From Euryarchaeota archaeon TMED132 (GTDB lineage Archaea > Thermoplasmatota > Poseidoniia > Poseidoniales > Poseidoniaceae): a stretch of DNA of 7,542 nucleotides. Location of the stretch: contig NHGH02000023.1 of NCBI GenBank assembly GCA_002172355.2, positions 6,353-13,894 on the forward strand. Reading direction: 5' to 3'. The notes under the pieces were generated by a model that ran no database searches, was not told where the DNA came from, and saw only the letters and a list, made by a program, of their open reading frames with translations. Shown here one piece after another: positions 1 to 6,217 of this stretch (the first letter of the stretch is position 1; each line of letters starts with the position of its first letter). Position numbers and translations under genes: made by a program.

Positions 1-2265
1 TTTATCTTCTTCTGATACTTGCACGGTGATTTCTGCCATATTATTGCTTTCATCACCTTCTATTATATCGCCGCCTCGGTCAATTTCAATACTTATTACA
101 GCGGATTGGATACCTTCAGGAACTTGCCATTCACATGTCACTACTGCAAGTTCGCCGGCAAGAAGAATAGAGATTGTTTGAATATCAACTAAATCTACCC
201 CTTGCTGGCATCTAACTGATATCAGTGTGGCTTCAGCATCACCATTATTTCTCACATAAACGCTAACTGGAATAATATCTCGATGAAAAATTTCTTCATC
301 TGTCACAAGAATTTCTTCAATCTCTAAATCTGGTAAAGATTGGACTTCAAGGTCTAAAATTCGTTGAACACAAGAACTTTGGTCACAGATATTAATTTCG
401 ACTGGAACAATCAATCCAGGAGAAGGGGCACTGACTGTAATATACCCAGTATCAAGGTCAATAGTCGCCCAACTCTTATTGGTATATGCTGTCAAACCTG
501 TTGAATCGATATCACTGTATGTGAAAGGAACTTGTGTAGAAACTGCTAATTCTACAGGGACTACTGCTGGGAACTCATTCAAAACGGGAGCATCGTCAAC
601 TGAGTTTATTGTTACGATGAAAGTTTCTTGCCATTGATTTCCGGCTTGGTCGCTAACAGTAGTCAAGACCGTGGTTGTTCCTGATGCTTCGGGCTCAAGT
701 AAAATTCTGATATCCCCTTGAGATAGGTCTACTGAAATCAATGACTCATTTTCCACAACAAAATCAACAGTCAAGTTGTCATTACTTGTTCTATCATCGC
801 TGCAACCATTTACAAAAGGAATTAAAATTCCACCGCCGTCTTCAGAAAATGTTTGGGTTCCGATCAAACCACAATTAGGGTCTTCATCCCACTCTAAATC
901 AAAACCTCCACTGATAGAGATACTGGATACCTCCAAAGCAGTGGTACCCGAAGAACCATTCGAATCCCAATTAAACCAAGCCCTAATGCTCACTTCGATA
1001 CTTTCATCATCTGCTTCAAGGAACTGCCCAATAGGTAAATCAAGATTGAAATTACCTAGTTGTGCAATAGATTGGTATGCAACTTCTTGGCTATTGACAA
1101 AAACTTTCCATTTGGAGTTAACTGTAGATAAGCCATCTAGGCTGCCAAAAATCCGACCATCTAGACTTAGAGAAGGATTATTGAAATCGACAGAAATTCC
1201 TGATACACAAGAGTCTGTACTTGTGATTCTTATCTTAACAAATTGCTTTTCTACAAGTCCATGATTAGATAGACTGGAAAATTCTGTAAAAGTAATCCCG
1301 TCAGTTGAAGAGGAATATTCCATAGCCACATCATCACTACTTGAATCGTCCAAAGAATAGTGAATCCTACCAATAGATTGGCTAGGAGGTGCCTGAATTA
1401 TTTCACTGGTCCATGAACCAGAAGTACCTGAAACACTTGATGTTAGACCGCATTGAGATAATGCCATATTATTATTTTCGCCTGCTGAAAGATTAGCGTC
1501 CAAAATTGGCATCGAATGTCCAGAGAATGTAGAAGTCGAAGATGACCACTCACTTCCATACCATGGATACTTGACTACGACCTCGATACCCAAGGCATCA
1601 ACATCCAGCCTTGCATCATCTGTCGAACCAACTGAAACATAATCTAAATCAACTTCAATATCTTCAATCATTTGCCAAGTCCAATCTGAAATAGATGTGA
1701 CGTTTTTAGACCACAAACTGCCATTCATGTAATCTATTGGACTTTGAGTGTTAACAAAAGTGACTAAATTTTCGTAATTACCATCATACTTCATGGTTAT
1801 TTGGACTTGGTCTTGTTCTAATTTATCAGGAATGTGAAAAGCGGCTACCACTGATACCGATACTAACTCATATGAATTCATACTCGAAACATCAAATGTA
1901 TCCAATTCAATAATTGGTCCTGATGTATAAGTGAACTGTTGGTCTGGAGCACCAGTTGAATAGTTTGAATCTGTGGGTGAATTACTTGCCCAAGTAGTCA
2001 ATGATTGAAAATTATCTGGACGACTATGAACCAAAGTCATACGATTATCAGCCACCATTGACTCAGTATATTCCGCATTAGTTGTGAGAAAAGACACTCC
2101 AGAATCAGATTGCCAAAGACTCGAATCGGAAAAATCACCTTGAGGGAATAAATCAAAGTTGGATACAGAATGGACGCTTCTGGCACTAGAATGGCCAACC
2201 ACAGGCAATAAAAGTAGGATTATCAAAAATGAAACTATTGAAATCCGCTTGCTTTTTGCGCCCAT
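1..2265 (-). CDS. Large exported Ig-like/CARDB surface protein (3' end outside window)
   Basis: An uninterrupted frame of 755 codons runs from an ATG at 2265 to the left edge with no stop, so the C-terminus is missing. The N-terminus is a classic signal peptide: basic MGAKSKR, then a hydrophobic stretch at about residues 8-24, with likely cleavage near 25-28. Residues about 30-250 and 252-455 are two beta-rich, Ser/Thr/Asp-rich regions I cannot assign to a family. Residues 456-557 look like a cadherin/Ig-like module ending in a VDDAP linker, and 558-643 like a second one. Residues 645-748 resemble a CARDB adhesion module (PDLEIEEI at its start, EGDESNN near its end). Cysteines come in spaced pairs (272/353, 465/488, 627/632, 686/711), which fits disulfides outside the cell. 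It is probably anchored or released at the cell surface; its ligand is unknown. It could be an archaeosortase substrate, but the tail that would show this is not visible. No SD precedes the ATG. Confidence 0.85.
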   Translation of the reverse strand, partial: MGAKSKRISIVSFLIILLLLPVVGHSSARSVHSVSNFDLFPQGDFSDSSLWQSDSGVSFLTTNAEYTESMVADNRMTLVHSRPDNFQSLTTWASNSPTDSNYSTGAPDQQFTYTSGPIIELDTFDVSSMNSYELVSVSVVAAFHIPDKLEQDQVQITMKYDGNYENLVTFVNTQSPIDYMNGSLWSKNVTSISDWTWQMIEDIEVDLDYVSVGSTDDARLDVDALGIEVVVKYPWYGSEWSSSTSTFSGHSMPILDANLSAGENNNMALSQCGLTSSVSGTSGSWTSEIIQAPPSQSIGRIHYSLDDSSSDDVAMEYSSSTDGITFTEFSSLSNHGLVEKQFVKIRITSTDSCVSGISVDFNNPSLSLDGRIFGSLDGLSTVNSKWKVFVNSQEVAYQSIAQLGNFNLDLPIGQFLEADDESIEVSIRAWFNWDSNGSSGTTALEVSSISISGGFDLEWDEDPNCGLIGTQTFSEDGGGILIPFVNGCSDDRTSNDNLTVDFVVENESLISVDLSQGDIRILLEPEASGTTTVLTTVSDQAGNQWQETFIVTINSVDDAPVLNEFPAVVPVELAVSTQVPFTYSDIDSTGLTAYTNKSWATIDLDTGYITVSAPSPGLIVPVEINICDQSSCVQRILDLEVQSLPDLEIEEILVTDEEIFHRDIIPVSVYVRNNGDAEATLISVRCQQGVDLVDIQTISILLAGELAVVTCEWQVPEGIQSAVISIEIDRGGDIIEGDESNNMAEITVQVSEEDK

Positions 2266-2310
2266 GCTATAGCGACATTAACGATAACTATTGAATGCAA
2301 GGGTCAAAAG

Positions 2311-2319
2311 ATTAATTAT
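2311..2319 (-). promoter_or_regulatory. Candidate archaeal TATA box for the surface-protein gene
   Basis: Read on the minus strand this is ATAATTAAT. Its centre lies about 50 bases before the ATG at 2265. A start site about 26 bases downstream would give a leader of roughly 24 bases. The same nine bases occur at 6199-6207 before another minus-strand gene. This is inference from position and composition; no clear BRE was seen. Confidence 0.35.
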
Positions 2320-2393
2320 TTGCAGATATTCAAACTCGTTATGTTTAGCGGATTATTGAAATACCAAGCACATGAGGGCACAATTACCCAGAT

Positions 2394-2466
2394 GGCTGTG
2401 ATGGTGTAGGGGTTAGCACGACAGATTGTGGTTCTGTCAGCCCGAGTTCGATTCTCGGTCACGGCC
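2394..2466 (+). tRNA. tRNA-His (anticodon GTG)
   Basis: A full cloverleaf can be drawn. G-1 at 2394 faces the discriminator C73 at 2466, the identity pair of tRNA-His. The acceptor stem is 2395-2401 with 2459-2465 (7 pairs, one T.G). The D stem is 2404-2407 with 2416-2419 (last pair T.G). The anticodon stem is 2421-2425 with 2433-2437, with loop TTGTGGT and anticodon GTG at 2428-2430. A 4-base variable loop follows, then the T stem 2442-2446 with 2454-2458 and loop TTCGATT. The 3' CCA is not encoded, as usual in archaea, and no intron is visible. G-1 is encoded, so it need not be added after transcription. The gene sits on the opposite strand to both neighbours, 9 bases from the ribA stop codon. 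Confidence 0.95.
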
Positions 2467-2475
2467 CTCCTTTGA

Positions 2476-3108
2476 TTACTCTAGTTCATCTTTTTCTATA
2501 GAATGGCCCATTCGGCCAACTTTGGTTTCAAGGTAAGAACGATTAGAATCTCCGACACCAACTACCAAAGGAACTCTTTCAAACACTTCAATTCCATATT
2601 CTTTTAGTTGGCCAATCTTATCAGGATTATTTGTTAAAAGACTCACTCTCTCAATTTTGAGCGACTCTAGCATAGAAGCTGCAATCTTGTAATCTCTACT
2701 ATCCCCTGGAAGCCCCAACATTAGGTTTGCATCAAGTGTATCAGCACCTTGATCTTGAAGCCTATAGGCTTGAATTTTAGCATGAAGACCTATTCCTCTT
2801 CCTTCCTGCCTTAGATATAGTAAACACCCCCAACCTCTGTCAGATATCGCATTTAGAGCTGCATGTAATTGAGGACCACAGTCACACCTTAGACTTGAAA
2901 ATGCATCACCGGTTAGGCACTCGGAGTGAACTCTTACTAAAACTGGGTCTGGACCTTCCATTTCCCCTAATGTCAAAGCCACATGGTCAAAACCTGTAGA
3001 TTCCTCCTTAAACACCCTTATTTTGAACTCACCAAATGAAGTAGGCAACTTTGCTTCACTTGGAATAGAAGAGTCTTCTACAATTTTTAAATCTGTATTT
3101 TTTGACAT
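2476..3108 (-). CDS. ribA: GTP cyclohydrolase II (riboflavin synthesis)
   Basis: This cytosolic enzyme opens GTP to 2,5-diamino-6-ribosylamino-4(3H)-pyrimidinone 5'-phosphate, the first step of riboflavin synthesis. The 210 residues align well from memory with E. coli RibA (196 aa), with a 10-residue offset and a short extra N-terminus. The zinc site is Cys64, Cys75 and Cys77 in [13 protein letters not shown]...RCDCG. The RQEGRGIGL motif is at 100-108. Tyr115 and Arg138 match the E. coli catalytic residues Tyr105 and Arg128, and LLTNNPDK at 157-164 is also conserved. There is no RibB (DHBP synthase) domain, so it is the single-function form. The ATG at 3108 has a strong SD, GAGGTGA, four bases upstream and inside the tusA 3' end; the genes overlap as TAATG, so translation is probably coupled. 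Many archaea start this pathway with ArfA-type enzymes, so this bacterial-type RibA may reflect old transfer (inference). Confidence 0.95.
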   Translation of the reverse strand: MSKNTDLKIVEDSSIPSEAKLPTSFGEFKIRVFKEESTGFDHVALTLGEMEGPDPVLVRVHSECLTGDAFSSLRCDCGPQLHAALNAISDRGWGCLLYLRQEGRGIGLHAKIQAYRLQDQGADTLDANLMLGLPGDSRDYKIAASMLESLKIERVSLLTNNPDKIGQLKEYGIEVFERVPLVVGVGDSNRSYLETKVGRMGHSIEKDELE

Positions 3109-3356
3109 TATTTCACCTCGATTATAAAGCGGAATTCTCCAGATTGGTCATTTATTATATCCATCAAGTGTGGCAATCTTTCGATTAACATTGAGATATC
3201 ATGAAGCGCCTCAGGGTCATCTGCAATGACTTCCAAAACATCGCCTCTTTTCAAGTTCTTCAATGCCTTCTTGGTTTCAGCCAATGGTACAGGACAGAAA
3301 AAACCTATGACATTAAGATGATGTGAAATGTTTCGATTCATATCTAGGTCAGACAT
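3108..3356 (-). CDS. TusA/SirA-family sulfur carrier protein
   Basis: This is a small cytosolic sulfur-relay protein. The family carries persulfide sulfur on a conserved cysteine to acceptors in tRNA thiolation, molybdenum cofactor or sulfur metabolism; the partner here is unknown. The hallmark CPVP motif is at residues 21-24 with reactive Cys21, followed by a TusA-like helix and the strand [15 protein letters not shown]. At 82 aa it matches the usual length of about 80. The frame stays open upstream to an ATG at 3422, but I chose the ATG at 3356. It has GGTGA five bases upstream (3362-3366), puts the cysteine where E. coli TusA has it, and leaves the AT-rich palindrome at 3407-3420 free to act as a promoter. 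The longer form would be 104 aa. It overlaps ribA by one base (TAATG), suggesting one transcript and coupled translation. Confidence 0.88.
   Translation of the reverse strand: MSDLDMNRNISHHLNVIGFFCPVPLAETKKALKNLKRGDVLEVIADDPEALHDISMLIERLPHLMDIINDQSGEFRFIIEVK
3113..3119 (-). promoter_or_regulatory. Ribosome binding site of ribA
   Basis: Minus-strand GAGGTGA lies four bases before the ribA ATG and inside the last codons of tusA. It pairs with the archaeal 16S 3' end and supports translation of ribA from the shared message. Confidence 0.7.
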
Positions 3357-3361
3357 CTCCT

Positions 3362-3366
3362 TCACC
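3362..3366 (-). promoter_or_regulatory. Ribosome binding site that sets the tusA start
   Basis: Minus-strand GGTGA lies five bases before the ATG at 3356, the same core and spacing as at ribA and the helicase gene. The upstream ATGs at 3422, 3404 and 3386 have no comparable site at this spacing. Confidence 0.6.
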
Positions 3367-3406
3367 GTATATGGGTAGAAACTCATGCATTTCAAACCAT
3401 GCATAA

Positions 3407-3420
3407 GAAAATATATTTTC
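3407..3420. promoter_or_regulatory. AT-rich 14-bp palindrome, possible two-way TATA element
   Basis: GAAAATATATTTTC is a perfect palindrome between the divergent tusA and archaeosortase genes. Its centre is about 57 bases from both preferred ATGs (3356 and 3471). A start site about 26 bases away on either side would give leaders of about 30 bases. It may serve both directions or be a regulator site. This is inference, and it depends on the shorter tusA start being right. Confidence 0.4.
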
Positions 3421-3463
3421 ATCTAATCATCATACCTCATATTGATGAATAGATACTGCTAGC

Positions 3464-3467
3464 GGTG
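3464..3467 (+). promoter_or_regulatory. Weak ribosome binding site favouring the ATG at 3471
   Basis: GGTG lies three bases before the ATG at 3471. The alternative GTG start at 3465 falls inside this site, so it is less likely to be the true start. Confidence 0.4.
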
Positions 3468-3470
3468 TAC

Positions 3471-4442
3471 ATGGCCAATAACCAGACATCTACTTCTCCT
3501 GCGGAAGATTTGTCATGGGGTGAAGTTTTTCAACTGGGTAAAAAATACCTCAAAATACCATTGGCTCTGTTATGTGTAGAACTTTTTTATTGGTTCATCA
3601 CCCAACCTTCTGACACTCTTGTCCCAATACAGATTAGTGAAGCATGGATTTGGCATGAATTGACAAATTTGATCTATGGGGAAGGTACTGCAACTCTTAC
3701 AACTCATAACGGTTGGATGACACAAGTAAATCTCTACAATCCTAATTTCCCAGGAACCCTAGATACTGTTGCCTTATACGTCTCTGATGAATGTGCAGGA
3801 ATTCATGAAATGATCTTTATTTCTACACTGATAATGATGACTGAAGGAGTTCCTCAAAAATTGAAAATTCGTTCGGTAATGGTCATGTGTACAATAGTTT
3901 ACATTCTCAACATAATTAGATTGGTCGCGTTTTATCCAATCGCAGCATCAGATTGCCATATTGACCCAAATAATCCTGTTTGTCTTACCGGTATTTGGAA
4001 TTTCCATGAAACGGTTTACGAGTGGGGATTTTTGCTATTGCTTGTCATGATGTGGCTAGTGTGGTTTAGATTCGTTGGTGGCTCTTCAAAGATTCTTAAT
4101 TCAAAGAAAAATAAAGAGAACTGGAGAGTTAATGTTCGTTCGATTTGGGAAACAAAGCATTTCATCGTAATTGGATTTGTAATAATGATGATTTGTTATG
4201 GAATATTTAGCGTCACAACTAATCAAACCGCTATGGACGCTAAAGAGACTCTAGACTTTTGTTCTTTTTCCAAACTGTCAACAAGTAGTTGTATAGAAGC
4301 ACAAAACACATGGGATAATGCCATTGATACATCTTGGTCTTTATCGGCTATTGGATTATTGATAGGGGCAGTCACCGTATTCAAATTTGAAAAGAAAAAT
4401 ACAGATGGAAAATGGCCATCTGAAATTATAGAAGAAGAATAA
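3471..4442 (+). CDS. Exosortase/archaeosortase-family membrane transpeptidase
   Basis: Archaeosortases are cysteine proteases/transpeptidases of the cell membrane that cut a short C-terminal sorting signal from exported proteins and attach the protein to lipid. Numbered from the ATG (323 aa), the expected active site is visible: Cys108 in DECAGIHE, Arg150 in LNIIRLVAFYP and His179 in NFHETVYEW, each near a membrane segment. Hydrophobic segments lie at about 27-46, 112-126, 136-158, 184-204, 232-250 and 290-306, with the first preceded by a polar N-terminus. Cysteine pairs 162/171 and 264/274 sit in loops and may form disulfides on the outside. The stretch beyond residue 205, with two more membrane segments and an acidic tail, extends past the catalytic core. 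It diverges from tusA-ribA and abuts the helicase gene tail to tail with no gap. The target proteins are unknown; the large exported protein at 1-2265 is a candidate. Confidence 0.88.
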   Translation: MANNQTSTSPAEDLSWGEVFQLGKKYLKIPLALLCVELFYWFITQPSDTLVPIQISEAWIWHELTNLIYGEGTATLTTHNGWMTQVNLYNPNFPGTLDTVALYVSDECAGIHEMIFISTLIMMTEGVPQKLKIRSVMVMCTIVYILNIIRLVAFYPIAASDCHIDPNNPVCLTGIWNFHETVYEWGFLLLLVMMWLVWFRFVGGSSKILNSKKNKENWRVNVRSIWETKHFIVIGFVIMMICYGIFSVTTNQTAMDAKETLDFCSFSKLSTSSCIEAQNTWDNAIDTSWSLSAIGLLIGAVTVFKFEKKNTDGKWPSEIIEEE

Positions 4443-5861
4443 TCAATTAACAATCGAAGATTTAACACTGATTCCATTCATTTGATTCTTCTCTAATGCT
4501 TTAATGGCAAGACCAATTTTACTTGTATGAATCTGTACATTTGTGGAACTATCTTCAAAAGTAATCTCTCCGATTGCTAATTCATCACATTTTATTGCAT
4601 TGACAAACCATTCAGTAATATTTCGGGAAGAACCAATTTTAGATGATGGAGCATCCAGTTGTAGTGTAACAAAACCAAAGACACTGGAGTTCTCTTGATA
4701 ATCATCTTGATGCTTGACAAGTTCGTCGACTCCATCATTCAAATCAGGTACATCAGATTCACTGACATCTAGATTGTAAGTTGCAATAATTTTGGACAAT
4801 TGTGGAGAGTCGTCTTTAGAGACAAGACTCCATGCTTCACCACTTCGACCAATTCTTCCAGTTCGGCCTACTCTGTGGATAAAAGAGTCGACATCATTAG
4901 GAATATCATAATTGATGACCAAAGTGATGCCATCTACATCGATTCCTCGTGCAGCAACATCTGTTGCAATGATTGTTTTGAATTCACCATTCTTGAATCT
5001 ATCAAGAATCTTTTCTCTTTGATTTTGATTCAAATCCCCATGTAATCCTTCTACACTAAACTTATGCTTCCTAAGTCTCTGAGTTGCTAAATCAACCATT
5101 CTTTTAGTATTACAGAAAATAATTGTTTGGTCATCCTCATCCATTCGCAATAATAAACGAGATAATGCCCACAGTTTATTCGCTCTACCAATTCTTACAC
5201 TAAATAGATCAATAGGAGGTAAATCCAATTCTTCTGTATTAGTCAAGATGAATTCGGGCTCATTCATGAACTCATTAGCCGCATCAATGATTTCTTGTGG
5301 GAATGTTGCGGAAAACAATAGTGTTTGTTGCCTATTTGTCATCTTTTCAACGACCCACATGATGTCAGGGAAAAATCCCATATCCAACATTCGGTCTGCT
5401 TCATCTAGACAAAATATTGATGCTGAAGACATATCGATGAATTCTCTTCGAGTCATGTCCATTACCCTTCCAGGAGTACCTACAATTATATCGACGCCAT
5501 CTTGTAACTTTCTAGCTTGCTTCTCTAAATCAGTACCACCATAGACAGTAATAATTTTCAACCCCATTTCACCTTGCAGAGAATCTATCTCTTCTGAAAC
5601 TTGATTTGCTAACTCTCTAGTTGGAGTTAAAATAAGGGCTTGAAATTTACCTGTAGGTTTACAAGATTCTAAAATTGGAATTCCAAATGCAGCAGTTTTA
5701 CCTGAGCCTGTTCTTGCTTGACCGATTATGTCTAATCCCTTTCTTGCTAAAGGAATAGTGTCTTTTTGAACTTGAGTGGCAAATTCCCAACCGAGTTTAT
5801 CTAAACCAGATTGTAGTTGCGAGGGTAAATTCCAAGATTTGAAGGTTTGATTTGTGAACAT
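4443..5861 (-). CDS. DEAD-box RNA helicase with DbpA-like RNA-binding domain
   Basis: This is an ATP-dependent RNA helicase of 472 aa that likely unwinds structured RNA in ribosome assembly, mRNA decay or cold adaptation. All core motifs are present: Q motif with Gln32, motif I ARTGSGKT 49-56, Ia PTRELA 80-85, TPGR 129-132, II DEAD 153-156, III SAT 184-186, IV IIFCNT 247-252, V TDVAARGID 300-308 and VI HRVGRTGR 329-336. An acidic linker at about 365-393 is followed by residues 394-472, which resemble the RRM-like domain of DbpA and CsdA (GEITFEDSSTNVQIHT as its core). In DbpA that domain binds 23S rRNA; the RNA bound here is unknown. The frame opens three codons earlier at a GTG (5870), but that codon lies inside the SD GGAGGTGA, which sits five bases before the ATG at 5861, so ATG is chosen. 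The leader can fold into a pseudoknot that overlaps the SD. It probably shares a transcript with the small gene upstream. Confidence 0.95.
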   Translation of the reverse strand: MFTNQTFKSWNLPSQLQSGLDKLGWEFATQVQKDTIPLARKGLDIIGQARTGSGKTAAFGIPILESCKPTGKFQALILTPTRELANQVSEEIDSLQGEMGLKIITVYGGTDLEKQARKLQDGVDIIVGTPGRVMDMTRREFIDMSSASIFCLDEADRMLDMGFFPDIMWVVEKMTNRQQTLLFSATFPQEIIDAANEFMNEPEFILTNTEELDLPPIDLFSVRIGRANKLWALSRLLLRMDEDDQTIIFCNTKRMVDLATQRLRKHKFSVEGLHGDLNQNQREKILDRFKNGEFKTIIATDVAARGIDVDGITLVINYDIPNDVDSFIHRVGRTGRIGRSGEAWSLVSKDDSPQLSKIIATYNLDVSESDVPDLNDGVDELVKHQDDYQENSSVFGFVTLQLDAPSSKIGSSRNITEWFVNAIKCDELAIGEITFEDSSTNVQIHTSKIGLAIKALEKNQMNGISVKSSIVN

Positions 5862-5866
5862 TTTTT

Positions 5867-5874
5867 TCACCTCC
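5867..5874 (-). promoter_or_regulatory. Ribosome binding site of the helicase gene
   Basis: Minus-strand GGAGGTGA is the strongest SD in the window, five A residues before the ATG at 5861. Its first two G residues can also pair with the loop of the upstream hairpin, so access to it may be controlled. Confidence 0.75.
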
Positions 5875-5913
5875 GTCCCAAATAACTACGGGCCACCGAG
5901 ACGGGGGTAGCCC
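5873..5913 (-). ncRNA. Candidate H-type pseudoknot in the helicase leader
   Basis: Stem 1 pairs 5913-5906 (GGGCTACC) with 5897-5890 (GGTGGCCC), 8 pairs with one T.G. The loop bases 5904-5898 (CCGTCTC) can pair with 5879-5873 (GGGACGG), 7 pairs with one T.G, forming stem 2. Loop lengths are 1, 0 and 10 bases, in the order expected for an H-type pseudoknot. Stem 2 takes the first two bases of the helicase SD. The T.G pair in stem 1 becomes a C-A mismatch in plus-strand RNA, so the fold fits a minus-strand transcript. It lies between the stop of the small gene and the helicase start, in sequence much richer in G and C than its surroundings. It resembles no riboswitch class I recognise. This is a prediction by eye, without energy calculation or relatives. 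Confidence 0.5.
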
Positions 5914-5926
5914 TCAACGAATGTAA

Positions 5927-6142
5927 TCAGAAGTTATCCTTCTCGGCAATTTCTTTCTGAAGAATACCCATCCAGTACTTGCGAGCATTTTCTTTGTTTA
6001 ACGGACGACGCATCTGTCTAACGTGTTCCAAAATGTATTGTCGGAACTTCAAAGATTTGTTTCGATTGACTCCCTTTGGAGTTAGTCCATCCCACAAACG
6101 GTCAAATTGTTCAGCTTTGTCATTGAATGGAGAGTCACTCAT
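5927..6142 (-). CDS. Small basic protein of unknown function
   Basis: I do not recognise this 71-residue protein. It is basic (15 Lys/Arg against 10 Asp/Glu) and has no signal peptide or membrane segment. The second half, about residues 29-68, looks helical, with an arginine-rich patch at 42-46 and an aromatic KYWMGIL segment at 55-61. It has no cysteines and no metal-binding pattern. That it is a real gene is supported by GAGGTGT four bases before the ATG (6147-6153), by a possible TATA box at 6199-6207, and by its place between two genes on the same strand. A 64-codon frame opposite it (5979-6173, plus) has no comparable start signal. It lies 65 bases before the helicase and 75 after the HEAT gene. 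Co-expression with the helicase and its charge make RNA or ribosome binding thinkable, but that is only a guess. Confidence 0.7.
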   Translation of the reverse strand: MSDSPFNDKAEQFDRLWDGLTPKGVNRNKSLKFRQYILEHVRQMRRPLNKENARKYWMGILQKEIAEKDNF

Positions 6143-6198
6143 AATTACACCTCTTAAGCAAGCAGTCCACTAAAGCCCCCTTCTTAACCATGCCGACA

Positions 6199-6207
6199 AT
6201 TAATTAT
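6199..6207 (-). promoter_or_regulatory. Candidate TATA box for the small gene-helicase pair
   Basis: Minus-strand ATAATTAAT is identical to the box at 2311-2319. A start site about 26 bases downstream (near 6177) would give a leader of about 35 bases to the ATG at 6142. I see no similar box between the small gene and the helicase, so one promoter may serve both. Confidence 0.35.
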
Positions 6208-6217
6208 GAGGGATTTA

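Noticed and set aside
776..1264. Plus-strand open frame of 162 codons
   Set aside because: It lies fully inside the exported-protein gene on the other strand, whose frame has a signal peptide and recognisable modules over 755 codons. The plus frame has no SD or recognisable motif.
2266..2273. Eight-base palindrome GCTATAGC just before the ATG at 2265
   Set aside because: It is too short to be meaningful in AT-rich DNA, and no second copy or spacing pattern supports an operator.
3357..3422. The 22-codon N-terminal extension of the TusA-like protein
   Set aside because: It is not seen in the family, its upstream ATGs lack a well-spaced GGTGA site, and it would cover the AT-rich palindrome that looks like a promoter element. 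It is not fully excluded.
4223..4477. Minus-strand open frame across the archaeosortase 3' end
   Set aside because: It overlaps both the archaeosortase and the helicase genes and has no motif or ribosome binding site; it is a shadow of the coding strand.
4800..5544. Two plus-strand open frames inside the helicase gene
   Set aside because: They are antisense to helicase motifs III to VI and the central core and carry no independent signal.
5890..5913. The GC-rich hairpin as a transcription terminator of the small gene
   Set aside because: No T-rich run follows it on the minus strand before the helicase SD, and archaeal terminators rely on T-rich tracts more than hairpins. No separate helicase promoter was seen downstream, so stopping here would silence the helicase.
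5979..6173. Plus-strand open frame of 64 codons opposite the small basic protein
   Set aside because: The minus-strand frame has the better SD, a possible TATA box and agrees in direction with its neighbours.
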